A DNA stretch of 64,000 nt from Flavobacteriales bacterium UBA1937 (GTDB taxonomy: Bacteria > Bacteroidota > Bacteroidia > Flavobacteriales > Weeksellaceae), in assembly GCA_002337005.1 (NCBI GenBank), contig DDFD01000015.1:62001-126000 (forward strand), given 5' to 3'. This document shows positions 18,984 to 26,884 of the stretch, piece by piece (the first letter of the stretch is position 1; every line of letters begins with the position of its first letter). The notes beneath the pieces were generated by a model that was given only the letters and a program-made list of their open reading frames with translations, did no database searches and was not told the DNA's origin. The position numbers were made by a program, and so were the translations under genes.

Positions 18984-20078
18984 TTAATCACCAAAACTAA
19001 TGCCCACTCCTTTTGCGGTTTTTACCATATCGCAATTAGGATCTACAAAATTTGGACGGTCAATAGCTTCTTTAAAAGGCACTGAAATAATATTTGGATG
19101 ACGATAAGCAACCATTTGCCCGAACTCTTCATTCATCACCATTTCGAATGCTTTTACTCCAAATTGTGTTGCCAAAATTCTATCATAAGCTGTAGGTGTA
19201 CCACCTCTTTGTAAATGCCCCAAAACAGTTTCGCGCATATCCGCTTCAAAACCAATAGATTTTAAATCATGAACCAATTTATGAGCTACTCCTCCTAATC
19301 TTAAATTTTCGTAACCTACTTCATCACTTACTTCAGAAAGCAGACTTCCACCTTTCGGAATTGCACCTTCTGCTATTACTACAATAGCATTTCCTTTTCC
19401 TTTATTGAATCTGCTATTGAGTCTTTTTACCACTTTTTCAATATCATAAGGAATTTCAGGAATCAAACAAACTTCTGCACCACCTGCAATGGCGGCGTGC
19501 AAAGCAATCCAACCTGCATATCTGCCCATTACTTCTAACACCAAAACTCTATTATGACTAGCAGCTGTAGTTACCAATCTATCCACAGCTTCTGTCGCAA
19601 TTTGCACAGCAGTTTGAAAACCAAAGGTAAAATCTGTAGCAGATAAATCATTATCAATCGTTTTAGGAACTCCAATAATATTAAGTCCTTTCTCGTACAA
19701 TTGTTGAGAAATTCTTTGCGAACCGTCACCACCAATACTGATTACCGCATCTACGCCTAAATATTGCAATTTACGAATCATTTCGTCTGATCTATCTACC
19801 GCTTCCCAAACTCCATCTTTATTTTTGTAAGGCCAAGCAAAAGGGCCTCCTTTGTTAGTCGTTCCAATAATAGTTCCTCCATCTTTATGAATTCCTGCTA
19901 CGGTTTTATCATCTAAAACCATAATTTCTGTTGGTTCTTTTAATACTCCATCAAATGCATTGATGCTTCCTACTACTTCCCAATCTTTTTCTTGAGATGC
20001 TCTCTTTACTACTCCTCTCATTACCGCATTTAATCCTGGGCAATCTCCACCTCCTGTTGCTACTAATACTCTTTTCAT
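18984..20078 (-). CDS. pfkA: 6-phosphofructokinase
   Basis: This enzyme phosphorylates fructose-6-phosphate to the 1,6-bisphosphate, the committed step of glycolysis. The 364-residue protein has GGGDCPGLN at residues 9-17, the nucleotide-loop motif IGGDGSQ, the catalytic PKTIDND, MGRYAGWIALHAA and LGHLQRGGTPTAYDR. The Gly of GGDGS favours ATP as donor (PPi enzymes carry Asp there). The Lys of PKTIDND is shared with the mixed group III enzymes, so the donor is probably ATP but is not proven. It stands alone with its own terminator. Confidence 0.92.
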   Translation of the reverse strand: MKRVLVATGGGDCPGLNAVMRGVVKRASQEKDWEVVGSINAFDGVLKEPTEIMVLDDKTVAGIHKDGGTIIGTTNKGGPFAWPYKNKDGVWEAVDRSDEMIRKLQYLGVDAVISIGGDGSQRISQQLYEKGLNIIGVPKTIDNDLSATDFTFGFQTAVQIATEAVDRLVTTAASHNRVLVLEVMGRYAGWIALHAAIAGGAEVCLIPEIPYDIEKVVKRLNSRFNKGKGNAIVVIAEGAIPKGGSLLSEVSDEVGYENLRLGGVAHKLVHDLKSIGFEADMRETVLGHLQRGGTPTAYDRILATQFGVKAFEMVMNEEFGQMVAYRHPNIISVPFKEAIDRPNFVDPNCDMVKTAKGVGISFGD

Positions 20079-20414
20079 TTTAATATCAATTTCTTATCTA
20101 TTTTATCAACTTTTGTGTTGAAATCTTTGTTTTTAAATTTTCTTCAAATTTACCATTATAATTTTGTTTATAATTTATTTTAACAAAGATAATCTTGTGA
20201 TTTTTGACAGTATTTTTTTGAATAAGCTTTAACAAGCAAGTAAAGAGGAATTACCTATGAAACTATTATGAGAGATTCATTTACTTATACTTTCCTTTGG
20301 GTAGGTTAAGATTTTGAATAAAATGATGAAGTGATTTCATTTAAAAAATGTGGATTACAAATCCGTGACATCTAGTTTTTATACTTGTAGGTTGCAATTT
20401 TTGGATGGCAAGAT
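20079..20414. other. Intergenic region upstream of pfkA
   Basis: No gene was seen. A TATCTTTG -7-like box on the minus strand at 20184-20191 could drive pfkA, but no matching TTG was found at the usual distance. The rest shows no hairpin or repeat that I can support. Confidence 0.4.
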
Positions 20415-21146
20415 TTATTCTTTAATTACCTTAATCTTTACATCCATATCTTTATTAGATAATTTTACAAAATATACACCTTTTGGCTGTAGTACTTCAA
20501 GCTCGATAGTTTTGGTATTATCATAAGTTTTTTTAAGTAATATTTTACCAGACATATCTATTAAACTTAAATCTACTGTAGAGATGGTTTTATTAAATTT
20601 AATATTAAATATATTTTTTACCGGATTTGGATAGTAAATTAAATTATTTTTTAAAATATTATTGTCTAAACCTAAATTGCTTACGACGGAACAATCAGAT
20701 TCAGAAAAAGTAGGAGTACTCGTTCCAGACCAGCCCAAACAACCTGGTTTAGGCGTATTTGAGATGTTTATAGATAGGTTGGTAGATGTTGTACTAGAAA
20801 TAGCAAAATCTTCATAATTTGCTTTTAATACACACTTATCTAAAAACCATTCGCAAAGTGATTTCCCCACTCCTTCATAATAAACCCTCTGCCATTGCCA
20901 AGCACTACCAGTCCATAAAATCATATAAAATTCTTCATCACTACCAGCAGCACATTCAGCTTCGGTAGTAAGTTGACTAGCATCTGTAATTAATCTTATA
21001 TAACTGGGTTTCCCATTGACTTCATAATGATATTTATAAACTCCTAATGCGTTATTATAATCACTAGTACCGCCAACTGTAATATCTGACTGTGCTAATG
21101 AAAAATAAAATTGCATAAATGATAAAAAGAATAGTATTTTTTTCAT
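20415..21146 (-). CDS. Secreted protein with T9SS type A sorting domain
   Basis: From the ATG at 21146 the 243-residue product starts with a signal peptide (MKKILFFLSFMQFYFSLAQ). The central domain is unrecognised and holds several cysteines and Trp residues (ILWTGSAWQWQRVYYEG). The last 75 residues are a type A sorting domain (YYPNPVKNIFNIKFNKTIST, LIDMSGKILLKKTYD, PKGVYFVKL). It lies directly beyond the end of the toxin cassette array. It could be ordinary surface cargo, and nothing links it to the toxins beyond position. Confidence 0.8.
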   Translation of the reverse strand: MKKILFFLSFMQFYFSLAQSDITVGGTSDYNNALGVYKYHYEVNGKPSYIRLITDASQLTTEAECAAGSDEEFYMILWTGSAWQWQRVYYEGVGKSLCEWFLDKCVLKANYEDFAISSTTSTNLSINISNTPKPGCLGWSGTSTPTFSESDCSVVSNLGLDNNILKNNLIYYPNPVKNIFNIKFNKTISTVDLSLIDMSGKILLKKTYDNTKTIELEVLQPKGVYFVKLSNKDMDVKIKVIKE

Positions 21147-21281
21147 ATTATTATAATTATAAAACAAATATAATAAATATTTTTCAATATTTCTCTAAAA
21201 ACATTAACATTAGAGATTAATCATTCCGCTGCAAAAAGTCTCCGCCAAACTCATTCATTATAATTACAATATTTACAATAT

Positions 21282-21671
21282 TTATTTCTTTAATCTTGCA
21301 TCTCTTCTTATACGAATTTGAACAATAAAATTTTTGTGAATATAATTTCTTATTTCATCTTGTTCTTCTTGTGAAAGTGTAGAAGCCCAACCAATGTGGT
21401 CTTTATGTACAGAAAATACTTTTTTAAGTTCTGGACAGTTTTCAAATAATTCAGTATTTCTTTGATATTCAATACCACCATCAATTTCAAATCTATCAGG
21501 TTTTTCAGCACCAAAGAAATATCCTTTATGCCAAGATAATAAGTAACCAATAGGGAAATAAATTTCTGAATCTCCCATTTCATCAAAAGCTTTTTGAAGA
21601 TATTTAGTAGGTTTTCTTGTTTTTTTATATAAAATCATTTCATCTAATAATTCTTTAATTTTTGTATCCAT
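21282..21671 (-). CDS. Putative immunity protein of displaced cassette 1
   Basis: A 129-residue cytosolic-looking protein (no signal peptide) that begins 11 bases after the natural stop of the cassette 1 toxin frame, which is the usual toxin-immunity order. The sequence (YFPIGYLLSWHKGYFFGAEK, VFSVHKDHIGWAS) does not match a family I can name. The immunity call rests on position and size. Unlike its toxin, the frame is intact, as expected if immunity is kept under selection after toxin loss. Confidence 0.6.
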   Translation of the reverse strand: MDTKIKELLDEMILYKKTRKPTKYLQKAFDEMGDSEIYFPIGYLLSWHKGYFFGAEKPDRFEIDGGIEYQRNTELFENCPELKKVFSVHKDHIGWASTLSQEEQDEIRNYIHKNFIVQIRIRRDARLKK

Positions 21672-21682
21672 CTTATATTTTT

Positions 21683-22405
21683 TTAATAATTAACGTAAAT
21701 AAAATCTAGCATTTCTCTGATGGTATCAAAATCTTTTTCCAAACCAATTGCTTCCTGAAAAGCTCTTTCGTGAAAGAAAGCTCACTTTTCCCATTGATAA
21801 GTATCTCCAACAAAACCAATTGCACCGTCTATTGCGTGAGTGCCTTCGTGAACAAATTCACTCAAAAGTTTGTCAGCAGGTGTTGATGCTCTGTAAAAAG
21901 TTTTTTCTTCAATACAAAAAGCCGCAGTTTGTCTTGCCTCTTGTAATGTATCGCCCGAATCTATAAGCATTTTTTCAAATTCAGTATCATCAAGAATTTT
22001 AAATTTCATTTTTCCTTCCTCAATTAATTTTGCCACTTTGTTTGCTTGTTCTGTATAGCCTTTTAAGGCATTGGCAACCTCTGTTTTACTTAACTCAAGA
22101 ATAGATTTTCCTGCCCATTTTTCTTTAAAATCTTCAAAACGTCTTTTGTTTTGTTTTATTTGCTTTCTTCTTTCAAAATCATTCTTCCTCTCAATCCTCT
22201 CTTTCTGCGCTTTCAATTTATCCTTATACCTTTTCTCTGAAGGTGTAAGAGAGTGGTCGCCTACTTCTTCTCCAAAACCAAAGATTTCATCTAATAGTTT
22301 TTCTAGGTCTTTAAAAAGATCTCCTGCTCCCTTTTTTAGTTTTTTAGCCAAAAAATCTAAAAAATTGATGATCTTTTGTAAAACGTTTTCTACAAAGATA
22401 GCAGA
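21683..22405 (-). pseudogene. Displaced polymorphic-toxin cassette 1, HExxH tip, broken by TGA
   Basis: This is a start-less cassette. The frame opens right after a TAA (22406-22408) and carries the arm also found in the full-length toxin at 24143-26500 (FVENVLQKIINFLDFLAKKL, GFGEEVGDHSLTPSEKRYKD), then a unique tip. The tip holds VHEGTHAID, an HExxH zinc-peptidase motif about 65 codons before the natural end. An in-frame TGA at 21782-21784 interrupts the frame after DTYQWEK. The same frame continues for 32 codons (AFFHERAFQEAIG...) to a TAA at 21683, 11 bases before the immunity gene. The nonsense codon removes likely third-ligand residues. A TTG at 22351 could start a 189-residue product. 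Confidence 0.75.
22189..22405 (-). repeat. Recombination arm, copy 1 of 3
   Basis: About 217 bp nearly identical to 23341-23557 and strongly similar to 24736-24954. It encodes the pre-toxin linker ending in KRYKDKLKAQKERIER. Copies 1 and 2 also share the preceding terminator, so the repeated unit is terminator plus arm. Confidence 0.85.
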
Positions 22406-22415
22406 TTACAAAAAA

Positions 22416-22438
22416 AACCGCTCTTTTTGGGAGCGGTT
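22416..22438 (-). terminator. Terminator closing cassette 2
   Basis: Stem AACCGCTC/GAGCGGTT with a 7-base loop and a T-run on the minus strand, 6 bases after the 22445-22834 stop. The same hairpin closes the main toxin-immunity pair at 23567. Confidence 0.8.
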
Positions 22439-22444
22439 GAAAAA

Positions 22445-22834
22445 TTATAATTTGCCTTCCTTTAAAATTTTAAGATGGTCTGGAAAATCTTTTAGCCAAT
22501 CTAATAGTCCTTCTTTTTCTTCTTTATCCCATTTGTCAAATTCTTTTTTGATTTTCGGATAATCCTGAGGTTTTAGGTTTTCTATTAATACGACAGCTAT
22601 CGTCCATGCTGATTTTACTCCCAATCTTACTCCCAAAAAATGAATCTCCTTGTTCATTTCTGATATCAAAAGCTGTGAATATTTTGGATAATCCTCATTA
22701 ATTCTTATACCAATTAATATTGCAGCTCTTCCTCTGTGAAAATCATGATCGTAATTTAACATCTGTTCAACGACTTTATCTAAGTTTGAATCTTTAATAT
22801 TCTCTATTGTTGAAGCATTTAATATATTTTTCAT
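22445..22834 (-). CDS. Putative immunity protein of displaced cassette 2
   Basis: A 129-residue helical protein starting 3 bases after the cassette 2 toxin stop. The pattern of paired helices (AAILIGIRINEDYPKYSQLL, GVKSAWTIAVVLIENL) suggests HEAT-like repeats, a fold often used by immunity proteins. No signal peptide. The immunity assignment comes from position and size; I cannot name the family. Confidence 0.6.
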   Translation of the reverse strand: MKNILNASTIENIKDSNLDKVVEQMLNYDHDFHRGRAAILIGIRINEDYPKYSQLLISEMNKEIHFLGVRLGVKSAWTIAVVLIENLKPQDYPKIKKEFDKWDKEEKEGLLDWLKDFPDHLKILKEGKL

Positions 22835-22837
22835 TAT

Positions 22838-23557
22838 TTATAATTTTACGTTAAACATTTCCTCTATTGTTTTTCTTTCTTTTAATGCATTATCTAACAA
22901 TTTTTTGGCAGTATCAAATTCTTTGCTTTCTCTTAAGAATTTAATTTCTTCCATATAAGCATCATATTCCATTTTCCATCTTACTTTTGGATCGTATACT
23001 GTTTTTTCCCATCCTGGGAATCCCATACTCAAGTCATCATAAAAATGTTTTGCTTCATGTTTTAGCGCTGTAATTGAAGAATCTGGAACCAAGGATATTT
23101 CACCCGGGAGTCCTCCTGAAGGATGTGGACCATAAGTCATATTTTTTTCAACAAATTTCACTTTACACCCTTTACTTGCTAAATCATCCATAATACTTCT
23201 CCATAATTCGGGATGAGATAGTTTCCCTGAACCCCAGATAGAAAAAGTAGGATCGGGATCATAGCCATCTTTCCAAAATTTCTTAATCCTTTTCTTTCTC
23301 TCGGCATCCGCTTTTTTAATTTCCCTTCTTCTATTCTTTCTTTCAATCCTCTCCTGCTTTGCTTTCAGCTTATCCTTATACCTCTTCTCTGAAGGTGTAA
23401 GAGAGTGGTCGCCTACTTCTTCTCCAAAACCAAAGATTTCATCTAATAGTTTTTCTAGGTCTTTAAAAAGATCTCCTGCTCCTTTTTTTAGTTTTTTAGC
23501 CAAAAAATCTAAAAAATTGATGATCTTTTGTAAAACGTTTTCTACAAAGATAGAAGA
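22838..23557 (-). CDS. Displaced polymorphic-toxin cassette 2, HExxH metallopeptidase-like tip
   Basis: A start-less toxin cassette. The frame opens just after a TAA at 23558-23560 with the shared arm, and a possible TTG start at 23503 gives 221 residues. Beyond the arm, the unique tip contains ALKHEAKHFYDDL, an HExxH motif encoded at 23045-23059, followed by a Glu-rich helical segment (KMEYDAYMEEIKFL) that could supply the third zinc ligand. This points to a zincin peptidase toxin. The frame is intact, so recombination through the arm would swap this tip onto the full-length protein. The immunity gene follows 3 bases later. Confidence 0.75.
   Translation of the reverse strand, partial: SSIFVENVLQKIINFLDFLAKKLKKGAGDLFKDLEKLLDEIFGFGEEVGDHSLTPSEKRYKDKLKAKQERIERKNRRREIKKADAERKKRIKKFWKDGYDPDPTFSIWGSGKLSHPELWRSIMDDLASKGCKVKFVEKNMTYGPHPSGGLPGEISLVPDSSITALKHEAKHFYDDLSMGFPGWEKTVYDPKVRWKMEYDAYMEEIKFLRESKEFDTAKKLLDNALKERKTIEEMFNVKL
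23341..23557 (-). repeat. Recombination arm, copy 2 of 3
   Basis: The second copy of the arm. It differs from copy 1 by few bases and is flanked upstream by the same AACCGCTC hairpin. Confidence 0.85.
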
Positions 23558-23566
23558 TTACAAAAA

Positions 23567-23588
23567 AACCGCTCTTTTTGGAGCGGTT
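23567..23588 (-). terminator. Terminator after the main toxin-immunity pair
   Basis: Stem AACCGCTC/GAGCGGTT with a 6-base loop and a T-run on the minus strand, 14 bases after the stop of 23603-24136. Confidence 0.8.
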
Positions 23589-23602
23589 GAATTTTTGAAA
23601 GA

Positions 23603-24136
23603 TTAGTGAAATCTTTTAGATTTATTCATATTGGCTTTAAGTTTAAAAAAAGTAGGTGTTGCCTCTATATATTCTATCCCACTATCTGAATTTAGTATAT
23701 ATTGGTTTCCGTTTTTGGAATAACTCTTTCCATTTAAAGCTTCTTCTACAGCATTATTGATTGCCATAAAAGGGGTCACTATTTCAAATTCTAAATATTC
23801 AAAATGGTCGTCTTTGTTGTATTTAAATCTTAAAGATTTTAAATCATTTCTATAAGAAAGTTCTTTAATAAATAGAGTGCCATTAGAAACTACTTGTCTC
23901 TGCAATGTTTTTGAAATCATAGAGCTTAATAAAGCTCCATTTGCAAAGTTATTTTTGAAAGTAGCAATAATTATCCAAATAAAATCTTTTAAAGCGCAGT
24001 CTTTAAGGAAGTTTTCTATTTCTGTATTTTCTTTATCATATTTAAAAAAGGCTTCAATGCTTTCATCAGGATCATCGATTATTCTCATTGGTTCTACATA
24101 GTAGAATGGTTCTAAATTTAATTCTTCTCTTTTCAT
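23603..24136 (-). CDS. Putative immunity protein of the full-length toxin
   Basis: A 177-residue protein with no signal peptide, starting 6 bases after the full-length toxin stop. It is acidic with mixed strands and helices (FLKDCALKDFIWIIIATFKN, YLEFEIVTPFMAINNAVEEA). Position directly after the toxin, independent terminator and size fit an immunity protein. I do not recognise the family. Confidence 0.6.
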   Translation of the reverse strand: MKREELNLEPFYYVEPMRIIDDPDESIEAFFKYDKENTEIENFLKDCALKDFIWIIIATFKNNFANGALLSSMISKTLQRQVVSNGTLFIKELSYRNDLKSLRFKYNKDDHFEYLEFEIVTPFMAINNAVEEALNGKSYSKNGNQYILNSDSGIEYIEATPTFFKLKANMNKSKRFH

Positions 24137-24142
24137 AATTTT

Positions 24143-26500
24143 TTATTGATATTTTACATATTCTATTAATTCTCCTAGTTCTTCTATCCAAGTATCTGCA
24201 ATTTTTTGATCATACAAAAATCTTTCTGAAGAACCTATGGGTGATAGACGAGCTTTCTCTATTAATTCTGCATTTTCTGTTTTTACTCGATTAATAACAC
24301 GCTTTTTAATGATTATCCAATCATCTATTTCTGAAGGTAAATTTCCTTTTTTAATAAGTGCATACACATCTCCATTTTTACAAACGGCTCTTAACTCGTC
24401 CATATCACCTTTTACAAAAGTCATAATATCAAATGCGCTTAAAGGGCTGCTTTCGGGATGATTATGGGTAAAAATCCTTCGGTATTTTCTTGTTGAAAGA
24501 TCTACCATTGTTGGTATATCTACACCTTTAGTATTGTTATCTGTAAATTTATGACTAATGGGTTTTCCTGTTTCGTCTACAAATACACCAAATTCATAAG
24601 TTTCATTAATAATTTCAGCTTCTAGTCTGCTTACTTCTCCCAGAGTTGCTGTTTTATCCAAAAACTTTTCTTTAGTGATATATTTTGTAGAGCCAGCTCC
24701 TTCTGCAACGCGATATTTTTTTCCTTTCTTTCTCCTCTCAATTCTTTCCTGCTTTGCTTTCAGCTTATCCTTATACCTCTTCTCTGAAGGTGTAAGAGCG
24801 TGGTCGCCAACTTCTTCTCCAAAACCAAAGATCTCATTGATTATTTTTTTTAGCTCATTAAAAAGATCTCCTGCTCCTTTTTTTAGTTTTTTAGCCAAAA
24901 AATCTAAAAAATTGATGATCTTTTGTAAAACGTTTTCTACAAAGATAGCAGATTTTTCTATTGCTTTTGCTATCTTTTGCAATGGGTTTCGTAAGAAAGC
25001 TTCTACGCTTTGCAAGAGTTTTTCTACAGCAGCTACACCACCTGTAAGCAGGGTTTCTACTATAATGTCTATCACAATCCCTACAATATAGCCATAATAA
25101 TAGGCGTACTTTTCTAGAGAGGTTTTGCCCAATTTCTCTAGAAAATTAATAAGATTAAAAAGAGTTTTAATCTCAAAAGAAATCCAATTAAAGAAAAATT
25201 CTGCAAAATTAAAATTAAGAATTCCTTCTGCCATATTCTCAAACAATTCTACCAACATTTCTGCGTAGATAAAAATTTGGTCTTGTACATCTTTTATGGT
25301 ATAAACCGCCTCAAAAATAAGGGCAATCAAAGAAAATATCCCTGCAATTATGTCTATAATGCTATTATAAACACCACAGAGAAAAGCATTAATCATTTTC
25401 TGTTGCTTATAGATAAGTCGGCCCAATGCTGCAAAAGGATCAGAAATGGCTTTTTCTATGCTGTTTATTTGCTTAAAAACATAGTTTACTATACTTTGCA
25501 ATTTGTTGTAGAGCACCGTTGGCAAATATTGTTTTGCGTCTTTTAGCGTATCTAATGCAAAAGATTTGGCCTGAGACAGTTCATCAAAAAAGTTTTTAGA
25601 AATTTGGGTTATAATATTTCTTTGGGCTTTTACGTTTTGGTTGGGGTTATCATATTCTTGGTGCAGATATGCCTTTTCCATCCTTTTGGCATATTCATCA
25701 GGGATAAAAATGGGGTCATATTTTCCCTCTTTTGGTTCGGGGTTCCATCTGTTTTCATCAATCCTAAATTCCTGTATTTTATTGGCAATGGTTTTAAAAC
25801 CTTCTGCTCCTTCTTTTACAATATCTTTGGTAAAGAAGGAGAAAAGATTACCTGCTAAAGCATTGGTAATAGTAAAAAACCATCTCATAAAAGAATGTTT
25901 GTCTTTGTAAATTTCTTTTTCTATAAGGTTTTTAATCTTAGCACCAGAAATTTCTACTTTATGCAGATTAGAAAAATTAATGATTTCTTTGAAGGGCAAA
26001 TCTTTTCTATGAGTAAGATCTGTACCTGCTTTTATATGCATTACGGTATTGAAATCCAAGTCTCCTTTTGTTTCTAAAAAAAGAACAAGTTCATCGGGTT
26101 GCGGTTGCACTTCTAAATATCTCTGCAAAAGAGCAACTCCATTTTTGCACGCAAATAAAACTACCTTAATATCATCAATCGTTTTTGTATATCTATAATT
26201 ATAAAGATTAACTTCTTTGATTTCTTTAGTGCCTTTTATTTCATTTATTGTTTTTGGGTCATCTGTAAAAACTTTAAAATTTTTGCTTGAGACAACTGGT
26301 TTATTTCCAAAATCTCTTTCTGCAATCTCTTTGGTCGTTAATTGTTTGAAATTGTATTTTACAGGAGAGCTAGGGAAATTTATACTTTCCTGCGATTTCG
26401 GAAACTCTGGAAATTTTGCTTGAAAGTTTCCGTTTTCCCAAGGTTGGTCCCAATCCTTAAAATTTCCTGCAAGAGGGTTGTTTAATAATTCTAAACTCAT
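24143..26500 (-). CDS. Full-length polymorphic toxin with HNHP (JAB-like) C-terminal domain
   Basis: A 785-residue protein with three parts. The unknown N-terminal delivery region (residues 1-210) has no signal peptide. The middle is helical and hydrophobic (about 210-515, with IIAGIFSLIALIFEAVYTI and GYIVGIVIDIIVETLL) and could enter membranes. The arm shared with the displaced cassettes (about 516-588) leads into a C-terminal tip of about 197 residues. The tip contains THNHPESSPLSAFD near residue 679, matching the HxHP...SxxD signature of JAB/JAMM-type metal sites seen in some toxins and phage head proteins. Catalysis is inferred. The immunity gene follows 6 bases later. Confidence 0.75.
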   Translation of the reverse strand: MSLELLNNPLAGNFKDWDQPWENGNFQAKFPEFPKSQESINFPSSPVKYNFKQLTTKEIAERDFGNKPVVSSKNFKVFTDDPKTINEIKGTKEIKEVNLYNYRYTKTIDDIKVVLFACKNGVALLQRYLEVQPQPDELVLFLETKGDLDFNTVMHIKAGTDLTHRKDLPFKEIINFSNLHKVEISGAKIKNLIEKEIYKDKHSFMRWFFTITNALAGNLFSFFTKDIVKEGAEGFKTIANKIQEFRIDENRWNPEPKEGKYDPIFIPDEYAKRMEKAYLHQEYDNPNQNVKAQRNIITQISKNFFDELSQAKSFALDTLKDAKQYLPTVLYNKLQSIVNYVFKQINSIEKAISDPFAALGRLIYKQQKMINAFLCGVYNSIIDIIAGIFSLIALIFEAVYTIKDVQDQIFIYAEMLVELFENMAEGILNFNFAEFFFNWISFEIKTLFNLINFLEKLGKTSLEKYAYYYGYIVGIVIDIIVETLLTGGVAAVEKLLQSVEAFLRNPLQKIAKAIEKSAIFVENVLQKIINFLDFLAKKLKKGAGDLFNELKKIINEIFGFGEEVGDHALTPSEKRYKDKLKAKQERIERRKKGKKYRVAEGAGSTKYITKEKFLDKTATLGEVSRLEAEIINETYEFGVFVDETGKPISHKFTDNNTKGVDIPTMVDLSTRKYRRIFTHNHPESSPLSAFDIMTFVKGDMDELRAVCKNGDVYALIKKGNLPSEIDDWIIIKKRVINRVKTENAELIEKARLSPIGSSERFLYDQKIADTWIEELGELIEYVKYQ
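24736..24954 (-). repeat. Recombination arm, copy 3 (inside the full-length toxin)
   Basis: Encodes residues about 516-588 of the full-length toxin. It matches the two displaced copies from FVENVLQK to KERIER/KQERIER, with some divergence in the middle (FNELKKIINEIFG in place of FKDLEKLLDEIFG). Confidence 0.85.
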
Positions 26501-26504
26501 CTTG

Positions 26505-26858
26505 TTATGTTTTAATAAGTTCTTCTAACTCATTACAAGGGAAAAGCTCTAAGGTTTTACCTGTGTCTTGTAAGAGTTTTTTTGCTTGTTCCTTGCTTAC
26601 TACGTACAAATCTATATGGTAGTTTTTGTCTGTAGTCCAGATTTGGGTATTGGTGAGTTTACAACCTGCTTGTACTATAATATCCCAATCTTTGCCTTCT
26701 AATCTGTGCCAATCTTCTAGTGGTGTTTTGGCACGGCTCCCAAAAAGATAGATTTTTTCTACGGGGGTAATGTTTTCTATCTTTTGTTTTAATTCATTGA
26801 GAATATAAGGCAGCACTTTGTGGTGCTGCCAAATAGTCTCGAGCTTTAGTTTGCCCAT
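26505..26858 (-). CDS. Small nucleotidyltransferase-fold protein
   Basis: A 117-residue protein with the minimal Pol-beta-type nucleotidyltransferase signature: G40-S41-R42 (YLFGSRAK), D57-W-D59 (GKDWDIIV) and a third acidic residue D83 (HIDLYVV). The triad is complete, so nucleotidyl transfer to a protein or small molecule is plausible. It lies 4 bases upstream of the toxin gene and 26 bases downstream of the 1559-residue gene, inside one apparent operon. No HEPN partner is present, so it is not a standard MNT/HEPN toxin-antitoxin pair. It might modify the toxin or the giant protein; this is inference. Confidence 0.7.
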   Translation of the reverse strand: MGKLKLETIWQHHKVLPYILNELKQKIENITPVEKIYLFGSRAKTPLEDWHRLEGKDWDIIVQAGCKLTNTQIWTTDKNYHIDLYVVSKEQAKKLLQDTGKTLELFPCNELEELIKT

Positions 26859-26884
26859 TGTTTATAAAATTTAACGAAAAAATT

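Noticed and set aside
18984..20078. PPi-dependent phosphofructokinase
   Set aside because: The GGDGS loop has Gly where PPi enzymes have Asp; the Lys in PKTIDND alone is not sufficient.
26505..26858. MNT/HEPN toxin-antitoxin pair
   Set aside because: No HEPN-domain protein is adjacent; both neighbours are large unrelated genes.
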